From assembly GCA_946499505.1 (NCBI GenBank), contig CAMMSL010000001.1, positions 186,001-250,000 of the forward strand: a stretch of DNA of 64,000 nt, in the 5' to 3' direction. Source of the DNA: an uncultured Lachnoclostridium sp. (GTDB taxonomy: Bacteria; Bacillota; Clostridia; Lachnospirales; Lachnospiraceae). Position numbers and translations under genes: made by a program. The notes beneath the pieces were generated by a model. It was given only the letters and a program-made list of their open reading frames with translations, searched no databases and had not been told where the DNA came from. Below are positions 52,843 to 62,279 of the stretch, in pieces (within the stretch, counting starts at the first letter, position 1; each line of letters opens with the position of its first letter).

Positions 52843-55325
52843 AAACAGTTCGCATTGAAGTAGAAGGGATCGTACAGGGCGTAGGCTTCCGCCCTTTTCT
52901 TCACCGGCTTGCGTCACGGCATCATATCTGCGGCTGGGTGCGCAACACCTCCGCAGGACTGGAAGGCATCCTTGAGGGTGAGCCGGAAGAGCTGGAGCGT
53001 TTCATCGAGGAACTGAAATCTTCCCCGCCGCCTATGGCACAGATTGAAGCGGTCCGGGCAGCAGATACCGATGCTTCTTCGGATTCGGCGCAGCGTCCCG
53101 GAACTTTTGACCGGTTTACAATACGCGATAGCCGGATAAAGACCGGCGCCACTCTCATTTCTCCGGACATCGCCATGTGTCCGGAGTGTGAAGCTGAGCT
53201 CTGCACCCCCTCGGACCGCAGATACCGTTATCCCTTTATCAACTGTACAAACTGCGGGCCAAGATATACCATCATCGAGGCGCTTCCCTATGACCGGGAA
53301 CGCACAGTGATGAAAGAGTTTCCCATGTGCGGAGACTGCGAGGATGAATACAATGATATCAACGACCGGCGGTACCATGCCCAGCCCGACTGCTGTCCGG
53401 TATGCGGGCCGTCCGTCTTCTATATTAAATCTTCAGAGAAGCCGCCATGTTCTTCTGCATCGGCTGTCTCTTCTGCGCCGTCTGCCTCTTCTGCGGTGTC
53501 TGTCAGCGGTGACGATGCATTCCGCCGCTCTCAGGAGCTCCTTGCAGACGGAGGAATCCTTGCTGTCAAGGGCATCGGGGGGATCCATCTCGCCTGTGAT
53601 GCGCTGGATCCCGATGCGGTATACAGACTGCGCGGACGCAAGCACAGGGCAGAAAAACCTCTGGCCGTCATGTGCCGTTCCCTCGAGGCAGCCCGCCGGA
53701 TCTGCGAGATCACGCCGGAAGAAGAAAAACTTCTGACAAATCCCGCACGGCCGATCGTCCTTCTCGCAAAGCGGAAAAACAGATCGGACCGGCAAGACGT
53801 ACAGGACTCAAAGGACATACAGGACTCGCAGGACTCACAGACTGCCCGGGCGCTTGATGCTCTCAGCTTTAGTGCAAGGCTCGGTGTGATGCTGCCCTAC
53901 ACGCCCCTTCACACGCTGCTTCTCGACGGCGCTTACGGCGGGCCGGACATCCTTGTCATGACGAGTGGAAATGTACCGGGCTGTCCCGTACTCACAGATA
54001 ACGAAGCCGCACTTAACGCACTTGCAGATGTTGCAGACGGTTTCCTCCTGCATAACCGCAGAATCGCAAACCGGTGTGACGATTCTTTAACAGCTGAATG
54101 GCAGGGGCGCCCGTATTTCCTGCGCAGGAGCCGGGGCTATGCTCCTCGCCCGCTGGAATTGAAATTATCGGTTAAGGCAGACGGTATCTTTGCACTGGGT
54201 GCCGAACAGAAGGCATCCTTTGCACTGGGGCGGGATTCCCATATTTTCTTAAGTCCTTACATCGGCGATCTGAAGAATGCCGAGACATTTGAGCACTACA
54301 CACAGGCAATGCAGACTTATGAAAATCTTTTCCGGCTGAAACCCACTCTCTATATCTGTGACCTGCACCCGGATTATCTGTCCACCGGCGAGGCAAAACG
54401 GCGCGCCGCGTCAGATCACGTTCCGCTTCTCCAGGTCCAGCACCACTGGGCGCACATGGCGTCCTGCATGGCGGACAATAATCTGAACGGGTCCTGCTTT
54501 GGAATCATCTGGGACGGCACCGGTCTGGGGACAGACGGAACTATATGGGGCGGAGAATTTTTTATCGGAGATTACGAAAACTTTCAGCGTGCCGGCTCGA
54601 TCCGTCCGATACTTCTGCCCGGCGGCGACCGCGCGGTCCGCGAGATCGGCAGGATCGCGCTCTCGCTCGCAGCAGACGCGGGAATCCGGGACTTTTCCCT
54701 CATTCCTCTGCCAGAGGAGAAATGCCGGATGTTATCCGGCCTGATGGAAACATCGCCGCAGGCTGTCCCTGCGGCCAGCAGCATCGGGCGGCTGTTCGAC
54801 GGAGTCTGCTCCCTCATTATGGAGCGTTCGGAAATCGACTACGAAGGCGAAGGAGCCGCTCTTGTGGAAGCTCTCTCCCCTGCTGAGGCACCGGAACAGT
54901 TATCTGCAGATTTATCTTTGCAGACACTCTCCTGGCCTGTCACATTTTACGAAGAGGACGATGTACGTATCTTTGACACACGTCCGATGATCCGCAGTCT
55001 TACAGACGCTCTGAAGCGGCATGAGGACAAACACCGTCTTGCCCTGCGCTTTATGGCAACGCTTATCTGCATGGCCGCGGACCAGTGCATCGCACTGAAT
55101 CCCGACAGGCTTCCTGTCGTTCTCTCCGGCGGAGTCTTCCAGAACCGGTTTCTCCTGCATGGCATTACTTCCCTGCTGGAAGAGAACGGGTTTACGGTGT
55201 ATACTCATCATCAGGTATCCGCAAACGACGAGGGCATAGCATTCGGGCAGCTCGCCATTGCCTGCTGCAGGCGGAAGTTATCTGAAGGAGATAACTCAGT
55301 TCAGTCATCGGATCATTATATATAA
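52839..55325 (+). CDS. hypF: Carbamoyltransferase HypF
   Basis: HypF makes the thiocarbamoyl-AMP used to form the cyanide ligands. The 828-residue product has the acylphosphatase domain (GIVQGVGFRPFLHRLA, about 9-24), two Zn-finger-like CxxC pairs (CPECEAELC, CTNCG, CGDCE, CPVCG, 110-190), a YrdC domain (VKGIGGIHLACDA, AEKPLAVMC), and a Kae1-like carbamoyltransferase domain (QHHWAHMAS, GIIWDGTGLGTDGTIWGGE, VLSGGVFQN). Two low-complexity insertions are visible: an Ala/Ser segment near 205-230 and QDVQDSKDIQDSQDSQ near 310-325. Confidence 0.95.
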   Translation: MKTVRIEVEGIVQGVGFRPFLHRLASRHHICGWVRNTSAGLEGILEGEPEELERFIEELKSSPPPMAQIEAVRAADTDASSDSAQRPGTFDRFTIRDSRIKTGATLISPDIAMCPECEAELCTPSDRRYRYPFINCTNCGPRYTIIEALPYDRERTVMKEFPMCGDCEDEYNDINDRRYHAQPDCCPVCGPSVFYIKSSEKPPCSSASAVSSAPSASSAVSVSGDDAFRRSQELLADGGILAVKGIGGIHLACDALDPDAVYRLRGRKHRAEKPLAVMCRSLEAARRICEITPEEEKLLTNPARPIVLLAKRKNRSDRQDVQDSKDIQDSQDSQTARALDALSFSARLGVMLPYTPLHTLLLDGAYGGPDILVMTSGNVPGCPVLTDNEAALNALADVADGFLLHNRRIANRCDDSLTAEWQGRPYFLRRSRGYAPRPLELKLSVKADGIFALGAEQKASFALGRDSHIFLSPYIGDLKNAETFEHYTQAMQTYENLFRLKPTLYICDLHPDYLSTGEAKRRAASDHVPLLQVQHHWAHMASCMADNNLNGSCFGIIWDGTGLGTDGTIWGGEFFIGDYENFQRAGSIRPILLPGGDRAVREIGRIALSLAADAGIRDFSLIPLPEEKCRMLSGLMETSPQAVPAASSIGRLFDGVCSLIMERSEIDYEGEGAALVEALSPAEAPEQLSADLSLQTLSWPVTFYEEDDVRIFDTRPMIRSLTDALKRHEDKHRLALRFMATLICMAADQCIALNPDRLPVVLSGGVFQNRFLLHGITSLLEENGFTVYTHHQVSANDEGIAFGQLAIACCRRKLSEGDNSVQSSDHYI

Positions 55326-55347
55326 GTAGAAAAAAGGAGCATAACTT

Positions 55348-55566
55348 ATGTGTTTAGCAATGCCTATGAAGATCAGCAAAATAGACGGCTCTCTGGCACA
55401 ATGTGAAGCCGGAGGACTCACGCAGGATATCCGCATCGACTTTATCACAGACGCACAGCCGGGCGATTACGTCATGGTACATGCCGGATTTGCCATTGAA
55501 AAAATGTCTGAAAAAGAAGCGCTGGAAAACTTGGAACTTCTGGAGGAGATCAAAAATGCTCTATGA
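55348..55566 (+). CDS. hypC: Hydrogenase maturation protein HypC
   Basis: HypC carries the Fe(CN)2CO precursor to the large subunit. The 72-residue product begins MCLAMPMKI, with the essential Cys2, and has the small OB-like fold (GDYVMVHAGFAIEKMSEKEA). AAAAGGAG precedes it. hypD begins inside its last codons. Confidence 0.96.
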   Translation: MCLAMPMKISKIDGSLAQCEAGGLTQDIRIDFITDAQPGDYVMVHAGFAIEKMSEKEALENLELLEEIKNAL

Positions 55567-56647
55567 CAGCTATTTTAAAAATCCTAAGGATGTGCCTCTG
55601 CTTCTTGGTAAGATCAGGGAGTACAGCGATCAGACCGGTCCGGTCCGCCTGATGGAAATCTGCGGAACGCATACTATGTCGATTGCCCGCAGCGGGATCA
55701 GAAGCGTACTGCCGGAGAATGTGCAGCTCCTATCCGGCCCCGGCTGTCCCGTCTGCGTCACTCCTTCAAATATGATAGACATGGTCCTTGACCTGTCGCA
55801 GAGATCAGGTGTACTGATCACAAGTTACGGGGATCTTCTGCGGGTTCCGGGATCCTCACAGGGAGACAGCCTTCTGGCGCGCAGAGCTGACGGCGGCAAA
55901 GTGGAATCTGTCTACTCTCCTATGGATGCGCTCAAGATTGCAGAAGAACGTCCTGATACTGAAGTCATTTTCCTCGGAGTCGGATTCGAAACCACTGCTC
56001 CCGGAACCGCTGCGTGCATCCTCGAGGCAGCCGCCCGGGGGCTGAAAAACTTCTCCGTGCTGTGCCTTTTAAAAAGGACAGAACCGGCCATCCGTTCTCT
56101 CATTGAGTCTGATGACTTTGCAGTAAACGGATTTCTCTGTCCCGGACACGTGGCTGCCATCATCGGGGCTGACGGCTTTTCCTTTCTCCCGGAAGATTAC
56201 CGTCTTCCGGGTGTAGTGAGCGGGTTTGAACCCGGAGATCTTCTGTATTCCATCCTGGAGCTGACAGAAATGCTCGCACAGGGAACGCCGGAATTAAAGA
56301 ACGAATATACCCGGCTTGTACGGCAGAAAGGGAACCCTGCCGCCACGGCACTGATGGAACAGGTATTTTATCCCGCAGGATCCGACTGGCGGGGACTCGG
56401 ACAGATTCCGGACAGCGGATATGCCATCCGTAATGAATACGCACAGTGGGACGCCATGAAGAAGTTCTCTCTCTCCCCGGCAGAGGAAAAAGAGATACCC
56501 GGCTGCCGATGTGCCCAGGTCATACGCGGCGTCATGCGGCCTGCAGAATGTCCGCTGTTCAAAAAAGTCTGCTCTCCGGATAATCCTGTGGGGCCGTGTA
56601 TGGTTTCCGGCGAGGGCGCCTGCGCCGCGGCATATCAGTATGGATAA
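55556..56647 (+). CDS. hypD: Hydrogenase maturation protein HypD
   Basis: HypD holds the iron with HypC during ligand attachment and carries one [4Fe-4S] cluster. The ATG at 55556 follows GGAGGAGATCAAAA; the frame is open further upstream through hypC, so the longer version is not used. The 363-residue product has CGTHTM (about 35-40), GPGCPVCVTP (about 61-70), and the cluster-binding C-terminus with CRCAQVIRG, AECPLFKKVC and GPCMVSGEGACAAA. All family cysteines are present. Confidence 0.96.
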   Translation: MLYDSYFKNPKDVPLLLGKIREYSDQTGPVRLMEICGTHTMSIARSGIRSVLPENVQLLSGPGCPVCVTPSNMIDMVLDLSQRSGVLITSYGDLLRVPGSSQGDSLLARRADGGKVESVYSPMDALKIAEERPDTEVIFLGVGFETTAPGTAACILEAAARGLKNFSVLCLLKRTEPAIRSLIESDDFAVNGFLCPGHVAAIIGADGFSFLPEDYRLPGVVSGFEPGDLLYSILELTEMLAQGTPELKNEYTRLVRQKGNPAATALMEQVFYPAGSDWRGLGQIPDSGYAIRNEYAQWDAMKKFSLSPAEEKEIPGCRCAQVIRGVMRPAECPLFKKVCSPDNPVGPCMVSGEGACAAAYQYG

Positions 56648-56750
56648 CCGGATAATCCCGGGCAAAATTGATATGCGCCTGACCTGAATATGTGGTTATC
56701 TAAATTATGAGTAAAACATGAATGATAAGGGAACAAAGAGGTATTATGAC

Positions 56751-57800
56751 ATGGAAGACAGAATAAAAGATGACAGAATTACTCTTGATTACGGAAGCGG
56801 CGGTTTAAAGACCTCGGAGCTGATCGAGTCAATCCTGCTTCCCGCATTTGATAACGCAGCGCTCTCCCAGCTTGGAGACGGAGCTATCCTTAATGGCAGT
56901 GACAAACTGGTATTCTCAACCGACAGTTTTGTCGTCTCTCCATGGAAATTTCCAGGCGGAGATATCGGCATGCTTTCTGTCTGCGGGACAGTGAATGACC
57001 TGTGTATGGCTGGCGGAATCCCGAAATACCTCAGCCTGTCCTTTATATTAGAAGAAGGCTTTTCTTTCTCTGATTTTAAGAGCATCGTCTCCTCGATCGC
57101 AGATGAAGCAAAGAAGGCCGGCGTATCCATCGTGACCGGCGACACCAAAGTCGTAGACGCCGGAAAAGGCGACGGGGTCTATATCAACACTGCCGGAATT
57201 GGTTTCCAGAGAGCCATCCTTCCCGGTAAGTCCGCCATCCGTCCGGGGGATGCTGTTCTCGTCAGCGGGACCATCGGCTGCCACGGCGCCGCCGTCATGA
57301 TGGCACGCTCCGGTCTGCTCCGCGAAGACAGCCCGCTCGTCTCCGACTGCCAGCCGCTGCACAGGATCAGCGCTGCAGCCCTTGAAGCCGCCGGTATGTC
57401 CGCAGAATCGATGGGTCTGTCCGCTCCGATCCGTATCCTGCGCGACCCGACCAGAGGCGGAGTCGCCACCACACTCAATGAATTCACAGAACAGATGCCG
57501 TTCTCCATCGAACTGAATGAGACAGCACTCCCCATTGATTCCACAGTAGAAGCCGCCTGTGATATGCTCGGCCTCGATCCGCTCTACTGCGCCTGCGAAG
57601 GACGGATGCTCGTAGTGTGTGCTCCGGAAGCCGCCGAAGCCGTCCTGGATGCAATAAAAAAAGTCCCCGGCGGAGAGAACGCTGCCCGGATCGGCACCGT
57701 AACCGAAGACATGCCCGGCAGAGTCCTCCTCAAAACCCCCATCGGCGGCAGAAGAGTCCTCTCCAAACTAACCGGCATGCAACTGCCGAGGATATGTTAA
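56751..57800 (+). CDS. hypE: Hydrogenase maturation protein HypE
   Basis: HypE dehydrates the thiocarboxamide made with HypF to thiocyanate. The 349-residue product (start at 56751 after AGAGG) belongs to the PurM-like fold: LDYGSGGLKTSELI, NGSDKLVFSTDSFVVSP, GDTKVVDAGKGDGVYINT, ILRDPTRGGVATTLNE (in parts). It ends LPRIC, the PRxC motif with the C-terminal Cys that is carbamoylated. An in-frame ATG at 56718 lacks a ribosome site. It is the last gene of the hyp operon. Confidence 0.96.
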   Translation: MEDRIKDDRITLDYGSGGLKTSELIESILLPAFDNAALSQLGDGAILNGSDKLVFSTDSFVVSPWKFPGGDIGMLSVCGTVNDLCMAGGIPKYLSLSFILEEGFSFSDFKSIVSSIADEAKKAGVSIVTGDTKVVDAGKGDGVYINTAGIGFQRAILPGKSAIRPGDAVLVSGTIGCHGAAVMMARSGLLREDSPLVSDCQPLHRISAAALEAAGMSAESMGLSAPIRILRDPTRGGVATTLNEFTEQMPFSIELNETALPIDSTVEAACDMLGLDPLYCACEGRMLVVCAPEAAEAVLDAIKKVPGGENAARIGTVTEDMPGRVLLKTPIGGRRVLSKLTGMQLPRIC

Positions 57801-57803
57801 TAG

Positions 57804-58220
57804 TCTGCCATGCAGTGGAATTGATGATATTGGATATGCAAGCTTGCTTGCAAATATCCAATGGCAGCAATTCCGATATATGGCGGACGCCATACAGTGA
57901 GAAGCGTCCCGCAGGGGCGGTTCGAACTGCTGCATGGCAGACGGACGACTTGGAAAACCCAATGCAGTAAGAATTAACGATAGGTGTCACGCAAGCTCGC
58001 TTGCAAGTGACAACTAGCGGTAATTCTGCTATATGACGGACGCCATACAGTGAGAAACGTCCTGCAGGGACGGTTCGAACTGCCGCATGGCTTAGTTCAC
58101 CATTCGTTGCAAGCTTGCTTGCAGATAGCGATTGATGATAATTCTGTCATATGGCGGATGCCATACAGCGAGAAGTAACTGCGCAGCAGTGGATTCGAGC
58201 TGCTGCATGGCAGACGGACG
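57804..58220 (+). repeat. Three tandem copies of a structured repeat (candidate ncRNA or palindromic element)
   Basis: Three diverged direct repeats fill 57804-57950, about 57962-58093 and 58105-58220. Shared parts in order: a hairpin built on GCAAGCnnGCTTGC (57838-57851, 57991-58004, 58109-58122); AATTCyG; TATGRCGGAYGCCATA, a second hairpin (57879-57894, 58032-58047, 58150-58165); ACAGYGAGAA; a third hairpin with a GCA loop (57905-57919, 58058-58072, 58178-58190); TTCGARC; and TGCATGGCAGACGGACG. Copy 1 also has a closing stem (57804-57815 with 57930-57941). Stems change with pairing kept. No open frame is convincing on either strand. Confidence 0.75.
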
Positions 58221-58251
58221 GCTTGAAACCCCAATGCGGTGGGATTATTGA

Positions 58252-58282
58252 AACAGGCTGCCAGTTAAACTTCCAGCCTGTT
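58252..58282. terminator. Hairpin downstream of the repeat cluster
   Basis: AACAGGCTG (58252-58260) pairs with CAGCCTGTT (58274-58282). It lies between the converging hyp operon and ABC exporter genes. T-runs are weak, so it may serve either as terminator. Confidence 0.6.
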
Positions 58283-58320
58283 ACATATTTACAATGTTCG
58301 AGTTAGTTCCTGCCCGATTC

Positions 58321-60081
58321 CTACGAGATTCTCCCGTTATCCATCTCGTACACAACATCCGCCAGATTCATTGTCGATTTCCTGTGGGATACGAGCAGCA
58401 CAGTCTTATCCCCCTTTCCTTCTTTCAGGGATTTGAGAATGATCCCCTCATTCAGCGAATCCAGGTTGCTGGTGGGTTCATCCAGCAGGAGAAATGGTGC
58501 ATCATGCAGGAACGCCCTGGCGATTCCGATCCTCTGTTTCTCTCCACCCGACAGCGTATCTCCCAGTTCTCCGACTTCCGTGTCATATCCTTTCGGCAAT
58601 GTCATGATAAAATCGTGGATGGACGCTTTCTTTGCTGCTTCCATGATCTCTTCCCTTGCTGCGCCGGTTTTCCCTATGGCAATATTGTTTGCAATGGAAT
58701 CGTGAAACAGTACCGTCTCCTGAGTCACATAGGATTCCAGCTCCCGCAGATCCAAGGTATTGATACCCCTCACATCCCGTCCGGAAATCTTCACCTGACC
58801 GCCCTGTACATCCCAGAACCGCATCAGAAGTTTCAGCAAAGTCGATTTCCCGGAACCGCTGGCTCCGTGGATGCCGACAACCTTTCCTTTCGGGATCCGG
58901 ATAGAATAGTCCTTCAATATTTGTTCCTCTTCATATGCGAAATCGACATTATCCGCCTCCGCGTCAGTGAAGGAGATATTCTCCGCTCCGTTCACTTCCT
59001 CCACTTTCGGCTCTTCCTCAAGAATGGACAGCACACGCTCACCGCTTGCCAGAGTCTGATTCAGATTATTGGACAGGCTGGCAAGGGCTGTCACCGGACC
59101 GAATGAGCCCATCATGGCAATGGTGCCCACCAGCATGCCGGTAAGGTCTACACTCCCCGCCTGCCTCAGTGCGATCATCAGGAACAGCATAGCAAAGGAA
59201 AACAGAAGAATCATCAGATTGGTCACGGATCTCTGGGAGGCTTCTAACCGGTTCAGTCCTTTCTGCACTTCACCTAGCTGATCCGAACGCTCTGCCATTT
59301 CTATCCTTCTCTTCTCGCCCTGTCGGTACTGGATCGTCTCATCCAGTCCTCTCAGCGAGTCAAGGATAAAGCTGTTCAGATTACCGAACCCGTTCCGGAA
59401 TTCCATTCCCTTATCTGCTCCCCGGCTCCCGAAGAACAGCGGGATCACAGCGCCGACCACCAGATAGCCTGCCAGTGCAAGGATCGCCGCAACAGGTGAG
59501 ATCCGTCCGAGAAATAAGATCATCACAAGGGACGTCAATACTGCAATCGCAATAGGCGAGATTGTATGCGCATAAAAGACTTCCAGAAGCTCGATATCCG
59601 ATGTGATGACCGAAATCAGGTTTCCCTTATCCCTGCCTTCCAGTTTCGCCGGGCAGAGCTTCCGGAGTGCGGCAAATACTTTGTGCCGGATGATCGCCAG
59701 CAGCTTGAATGCAATAAAATGGTTGCAGTACTGTTCTCCATAATGCAGGATTCCCCGCATCACCGCCATAACAACCAGCACAATGAATAAAGTCTGCGGT
59801 TCCATCCTTAAAAGCATCCCGGCTCCCGAAGAAGCAAGACTCAGCCCAAGGGCCTCCATGACCGGCTCCATCAGGATATGCATCAGTCCGTATCCCGCCA
59901 GGATCGTAAGAAAGATGGCGCACAGATATCCGACCGTTCCCAGCACAATGGCAAGGATCATCACCGGAAGGAGAGGCTTTACCAGCCCGATGAGCCGCCC
60001 CATAATGCGGATACCGCTGCGGCGGGAGCTCCCGCCCTGAACTGCAAATGTCTTATCTCCACTAGTCCTATCCTGACTCAT
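58321..60081 (-). CDS. ABC exporter half-transporter B (CydC-like)
   Basis: The 586-residue protein has a six-helix membrane domain (first ~330 residues) and a nucleotide-binding domain: Walker A GASGSGKST (near 408), LRELESYVTQETVLF (Q-loop), signature LSGGEKQRIGIARA, DEPTSNLD (Walker B, D-loop) and SHRKST (H-loop). It overlaps the next exporter gene by 4 bases; the pair would be a heterodimer. Similarity in layout to CydCD or lipid/peptide exporters does not fix the cargo. No cydAB is in the window. Confidence 0.9.
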   Translation of the reverse strand: MSQDRTSGDKTFAVQGGSSRRSGIRIMGRLIGLVKPLLPVMILAIVLGTVGYLCAIFLTILAGYGLMHILMEPVMEALGLSLASSGAGMLLRMEPQTLFIVLVVMAVMRGILHYGEQYCNHFIAFKLLAIIRHKVFAALRKLCPAKLEGRDKGNLISVITSDIELLEVFYAHTISPIAIAVLTSLVMILFLGRISPVAAILALAGYLVVGAVIPLFFGSRGADKGMEFRNGFGNLNSFILDSLRGLDETIQYRQGEKRRIEMAERSDQLGEVQKGLNRLEASQRSVTNLMILLFSFAMLFLMIALRQAGSVDLTGMLVGTIAMMGSFGPVTALASLSNNLNQTLASGERVLSILEEEPKVEEVNGAENISFTDAEADNVDFAYEEEQILKDYSIRIPKGKVVGIHGASGSGKSTLLKLLMRFWDVQGGQVKISGRDVRGINTLDLRELESYVTQETVLFHDSIANNIAIGKTGAAREEIMEAAKKASIHDFIMTLPKGYDTEVGELGDTLSGGEKQRIGIARAFLHDAPFLLLDEPTSNLDSLNEGIILKSLKEGKGDKTVLLVSHRKSTMNLADVVYEMDNGRIS

Positions 60082-61814
60082 GCCGTCGCCTCCTTTCCGT
60101 ACTGCTCCAGTTCCATCTGGGATTGATATAGCTTCGCATAATCTCCGTTCTGCTTCATCAGCTTCTCGTGGGTTCCTGTTTCTGCGATACAGCCTTCCTT
60201 CATCATATAGATCCGGTCTGATTTGACCACATTGGCAAGACGGTGTGAGACCAGGATGATCGTCCTCGTCTTCGCCAGTGTGTGGATCACGCCCATGATC
60301 ATCTCTTCGCTTTCCGCGTCGATATTGGAAGTCGCCTCGTCAAAGATATAGACCGGCGTATCGTGAAGAAGCGCCCGGGCAATAGCAAGTCTCTGGCACT
60401 GGCCGCCGGAGAAATTGCTGCCTTTCTCCATGACCGGTGTAGCAAGACCCTGTTGCGCCTGCAGAAAGCCCCACAGATTCACCTTTCTGAGTGCATCCTG
60501 CATCTCTTCTTCCGTTGCGTCCGGTTTTCCCATCCTCAGGTTATCCTCCACAGTTCCTTTGAAAAGATAACTGTTATGACTGACCATAGTGATCTGATCC
60601 ATAAGACTGTTTTCCTGTATTTCCGAAAGTTCTTTTTCCTCGATGGTTACATTTCCCTGATATCCTTTGTTCCTCCCCATAAGGATCGATGCAGTCGTAC
60701 TCTTGCCGCATCCTGAAGTTCCTACGATCGATGTGAAACTCCCTGCCGGGAATTCCATATTGACGCCCTTTAGTATCTCTCTGTCTTCTTCATAGGCGAA
60801 ATGCACATCCGAGAGCTCTATATCCATCTCTGTCCCGTTTAAGATCTGTGAATTTTCCTCCGGCTCCGGCAGGTCGAGCAGCGCGAAGATCTTGTCGCTT
60901 GCCGCCATCCCGTTCATGGCGATGTGGAAGAACGAGCCCAGAAGACGCAGCGGAATAAAAAATTCCGATGCCAGCAGGATCAGCATCAGCGTCCCGTGAA
61001 CACTCAAATTTCCTTGCATGAATTGTATAAGAGTCACGATCATCCCAACGGCCGCTCCGCCGTAAGCAATGATATCCATAACGCTGGTGGAGTTGAGCTG
61101 CATCGTCAGCACTTTCATAGTAATCTGTCGGAACCGCTGGGATTCCTCATCCATCTCCTCCGCTTTCTTCTCATCAGCGCGGTAGATCTTCAGTGTAGTC
61201 AATCCCTGCAGGTTCTCAAGAAAACTGTCGCCCAGCTCCGTATAGATGCCCCAGTATTTATTCAGAAGTTTCTTTGCGATCTTCTGTACCGCGACAATGG
61301 AAACGGGAATCAGGGGAACACAGATCAGCAGGACAAGGCTTGCCTGCCAGTTTACAAAAGACAAGATCACGAACAGCGTCACCGGTGCCAACAGGCTATA
61401 GAAGAGCTGTGAGAGATATCTCCCGAAATAAGTCTCCAGCTGCTCCACTCCTTCCGCCGCCATCTGGACCACTTCAGACGTAGTCACTTTTTCCCTGTAG
61501 GCTGCCCCCAGCCGGAGCAGCTTACTGTAAATCTTATCCCTTAAGATTCTCTTTACATCCACACTCGCACGGTAAGATGCATGGGAAGCCTGCCTGTCAC
61601 AGACAAACCGCAGGATGAGTGCCACGATTACCAATACGCCATAGTAAGCGGCCATCCGGGGTGTCACCTCCCAAAACAGCGCAGCCTCCAGGAGCATGGA
61701 TGCACTGTAAATCATAATGACCTGACAGAGCAGAGCCAGCCACTGCCAGACAACCTGATAAATGATATATTTCTTTGCGTGGGATAAAAGTCCCACGAGT
61801 CGTTTCTTGATCAT
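60078..61814 (-). CDS. ABC exporter half-transporter A (CydD-like)
   Basis: The start at 61814 follows GAGAGGATACT; the frame is open for 49 codons more but overlaps the YgbA-like gene. The 578 residues have six membrane helices then an ATPase domain with Walker A GTSGCGKST (near 376), SQ-type switch TMVSHNSYLF, signature FSGGQCQRLAIARA, FDEATSNID and SHRLAN. The signature LSGGQ reads FSGGQ, a common variant. It pairs with the next gene. Location between a YgbA-type protein and a MarR-controlled promoter suggests a stress or toxin export role. Confidence 0.9.
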   Translation of the reverse strand: MIKKRLVGLLSHAKKYIIYQVVWQWLALLCQVIMIYSASMLLEAALFWEVTPRMAAYYGVLVIVALILRFVCDRQASHASYRASVDVKRILRDKIYSKLLRLGAAYREKVTTSEVVQMAAEGVEQLETYFGRYLSQLFYSLLAPVTLFVILSFVNWQASLVLLICVPLIPVSIVAVQKIAKKLLNKYWGIYTELGDSFLENLQGLTTLKIYRADEKKAEEMDEESQRFRQITMKVLTMQLNSTSVMDIIAYGGAAVGMIVTLIQFMQGNLSVHGTLMLILLASEFFIPLRLLGSFFHIAMNGMAASDKIFALLDLPEPEENSQILNGTEMDIELSDVHFAYEEDREILKGVNMEFPAGSFTSIVGTSGCGKSTTASILMGRNKGYQGNVTIEEKELSEIQENSLMDQITMVSHNSYLFKGTVEDNLRMGKPDATEEEMQDALRKVNLWGFLQAQQGLATPVMEKGSNFSGGQCQRLAIARALLHDTPVYIFDEATSNIDAESEEMIMGVIHTLAKTRTIILVSHRLANVVKSDRIYMMKEGCIAETGTHEKLMKQNGDYAKLYQSQMELEQYGKEATA

Positions 61815-61825
61815 AGTATCCTCTC

Positions 61826-62170
61826 TTACTTCTGTTTTTTCTTCTCTCTTACGCTGCACACCACATGCCAGACGGCAAGGATGGGGTGATAAAGCAGCAT
61901 CCGCGGTCCGGAAAACCGCATCACCTGCCGGATCTTCTCGCGCATTTCCGGTTTGTAGCAATGGACTCTGCAGTTGCTGCAGAAAGTCTTATTCTCCATA
62001 AACGGGCATTTCTCGCTGCGCAGTCTGGCATAGTCAAAGAGCACTTGACAGTCCGGACACAGCTGCCCCTTCTTCCTGTCAGATTCCTTATGTTTCTTTC
62101 TGCAGTACAGGCGGATCATTTCACCCACCACGTACTGTTCTTTTCGCCTTTTCTTTTCGATATCTTTCAT
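61826..62170 (-). CDS. YgbA-like nitrous-oxide-stimulated promoter family protein
   Basis: The 114-residue basic protein has seven cysteines placed as in the PF11756-type family: RLYCRKKH, CPDCQVL, KCPFM, FCSNCRVHCYKPEMRE, then RFSGPRMLLYHPILAVWH. The pattern CPxC...CP...CxNCxxHCY is a metal or iron-sulfur-like site. In other bacteria, members respond to nitric-oxide-related stress regulators. No clear ribosome site is near the ATG, and it lies 12 bp before the exporter gene, in the same operon as the DUF454 gene. Confidence 0.85.
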   Translation of the reverse strand: MKDIEKKRRKEQYVVGEMIRLYCRKKHKESDRKKGQLCPDCQVLFDYARLRSEKCPFMENKTFCSNCRVHCYKPEMREKIRQVMRFSGPRMLLYHPILAVWHVVCSVREKKKQK

Positions 62171-62279
62171 TTTTTCCGCTTTCTCCCACTGTACCTGTGT
62201 CTCCTGCTGCCGCTCCGCCGTGGACCAAATACCTGCCAGTCACAAACACGGCAGTCGCTTGCCGGGCTTATCGCACCTA

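Noticed and set aside
55403..55555. N-terminal extension of HypD over hypC
   Set aside because: The frame overlaps hypC in another register. GGAGG and the conserved start fit the ATG at 55556.
57900..57945. tRNA gene because of GGTTCGAAC
   Set aside because: The T-loop-like motif lacks the conserved neighbours of a tRNA, no anticodon arm or CCA-type acceptor is present, and other copies change it to GATTCGAGC.
57804..58220. CRISPR array
   Set aside because: Only three long, diverged units, each with internal hairpins. No short identical repeat with unique spacers and no cas genes.
58321..61814. CydDC function for the exporter pair
   Set aside because: No cydAB nearby and general exporter motifs only; kept as a layout comparison, not a functional call.
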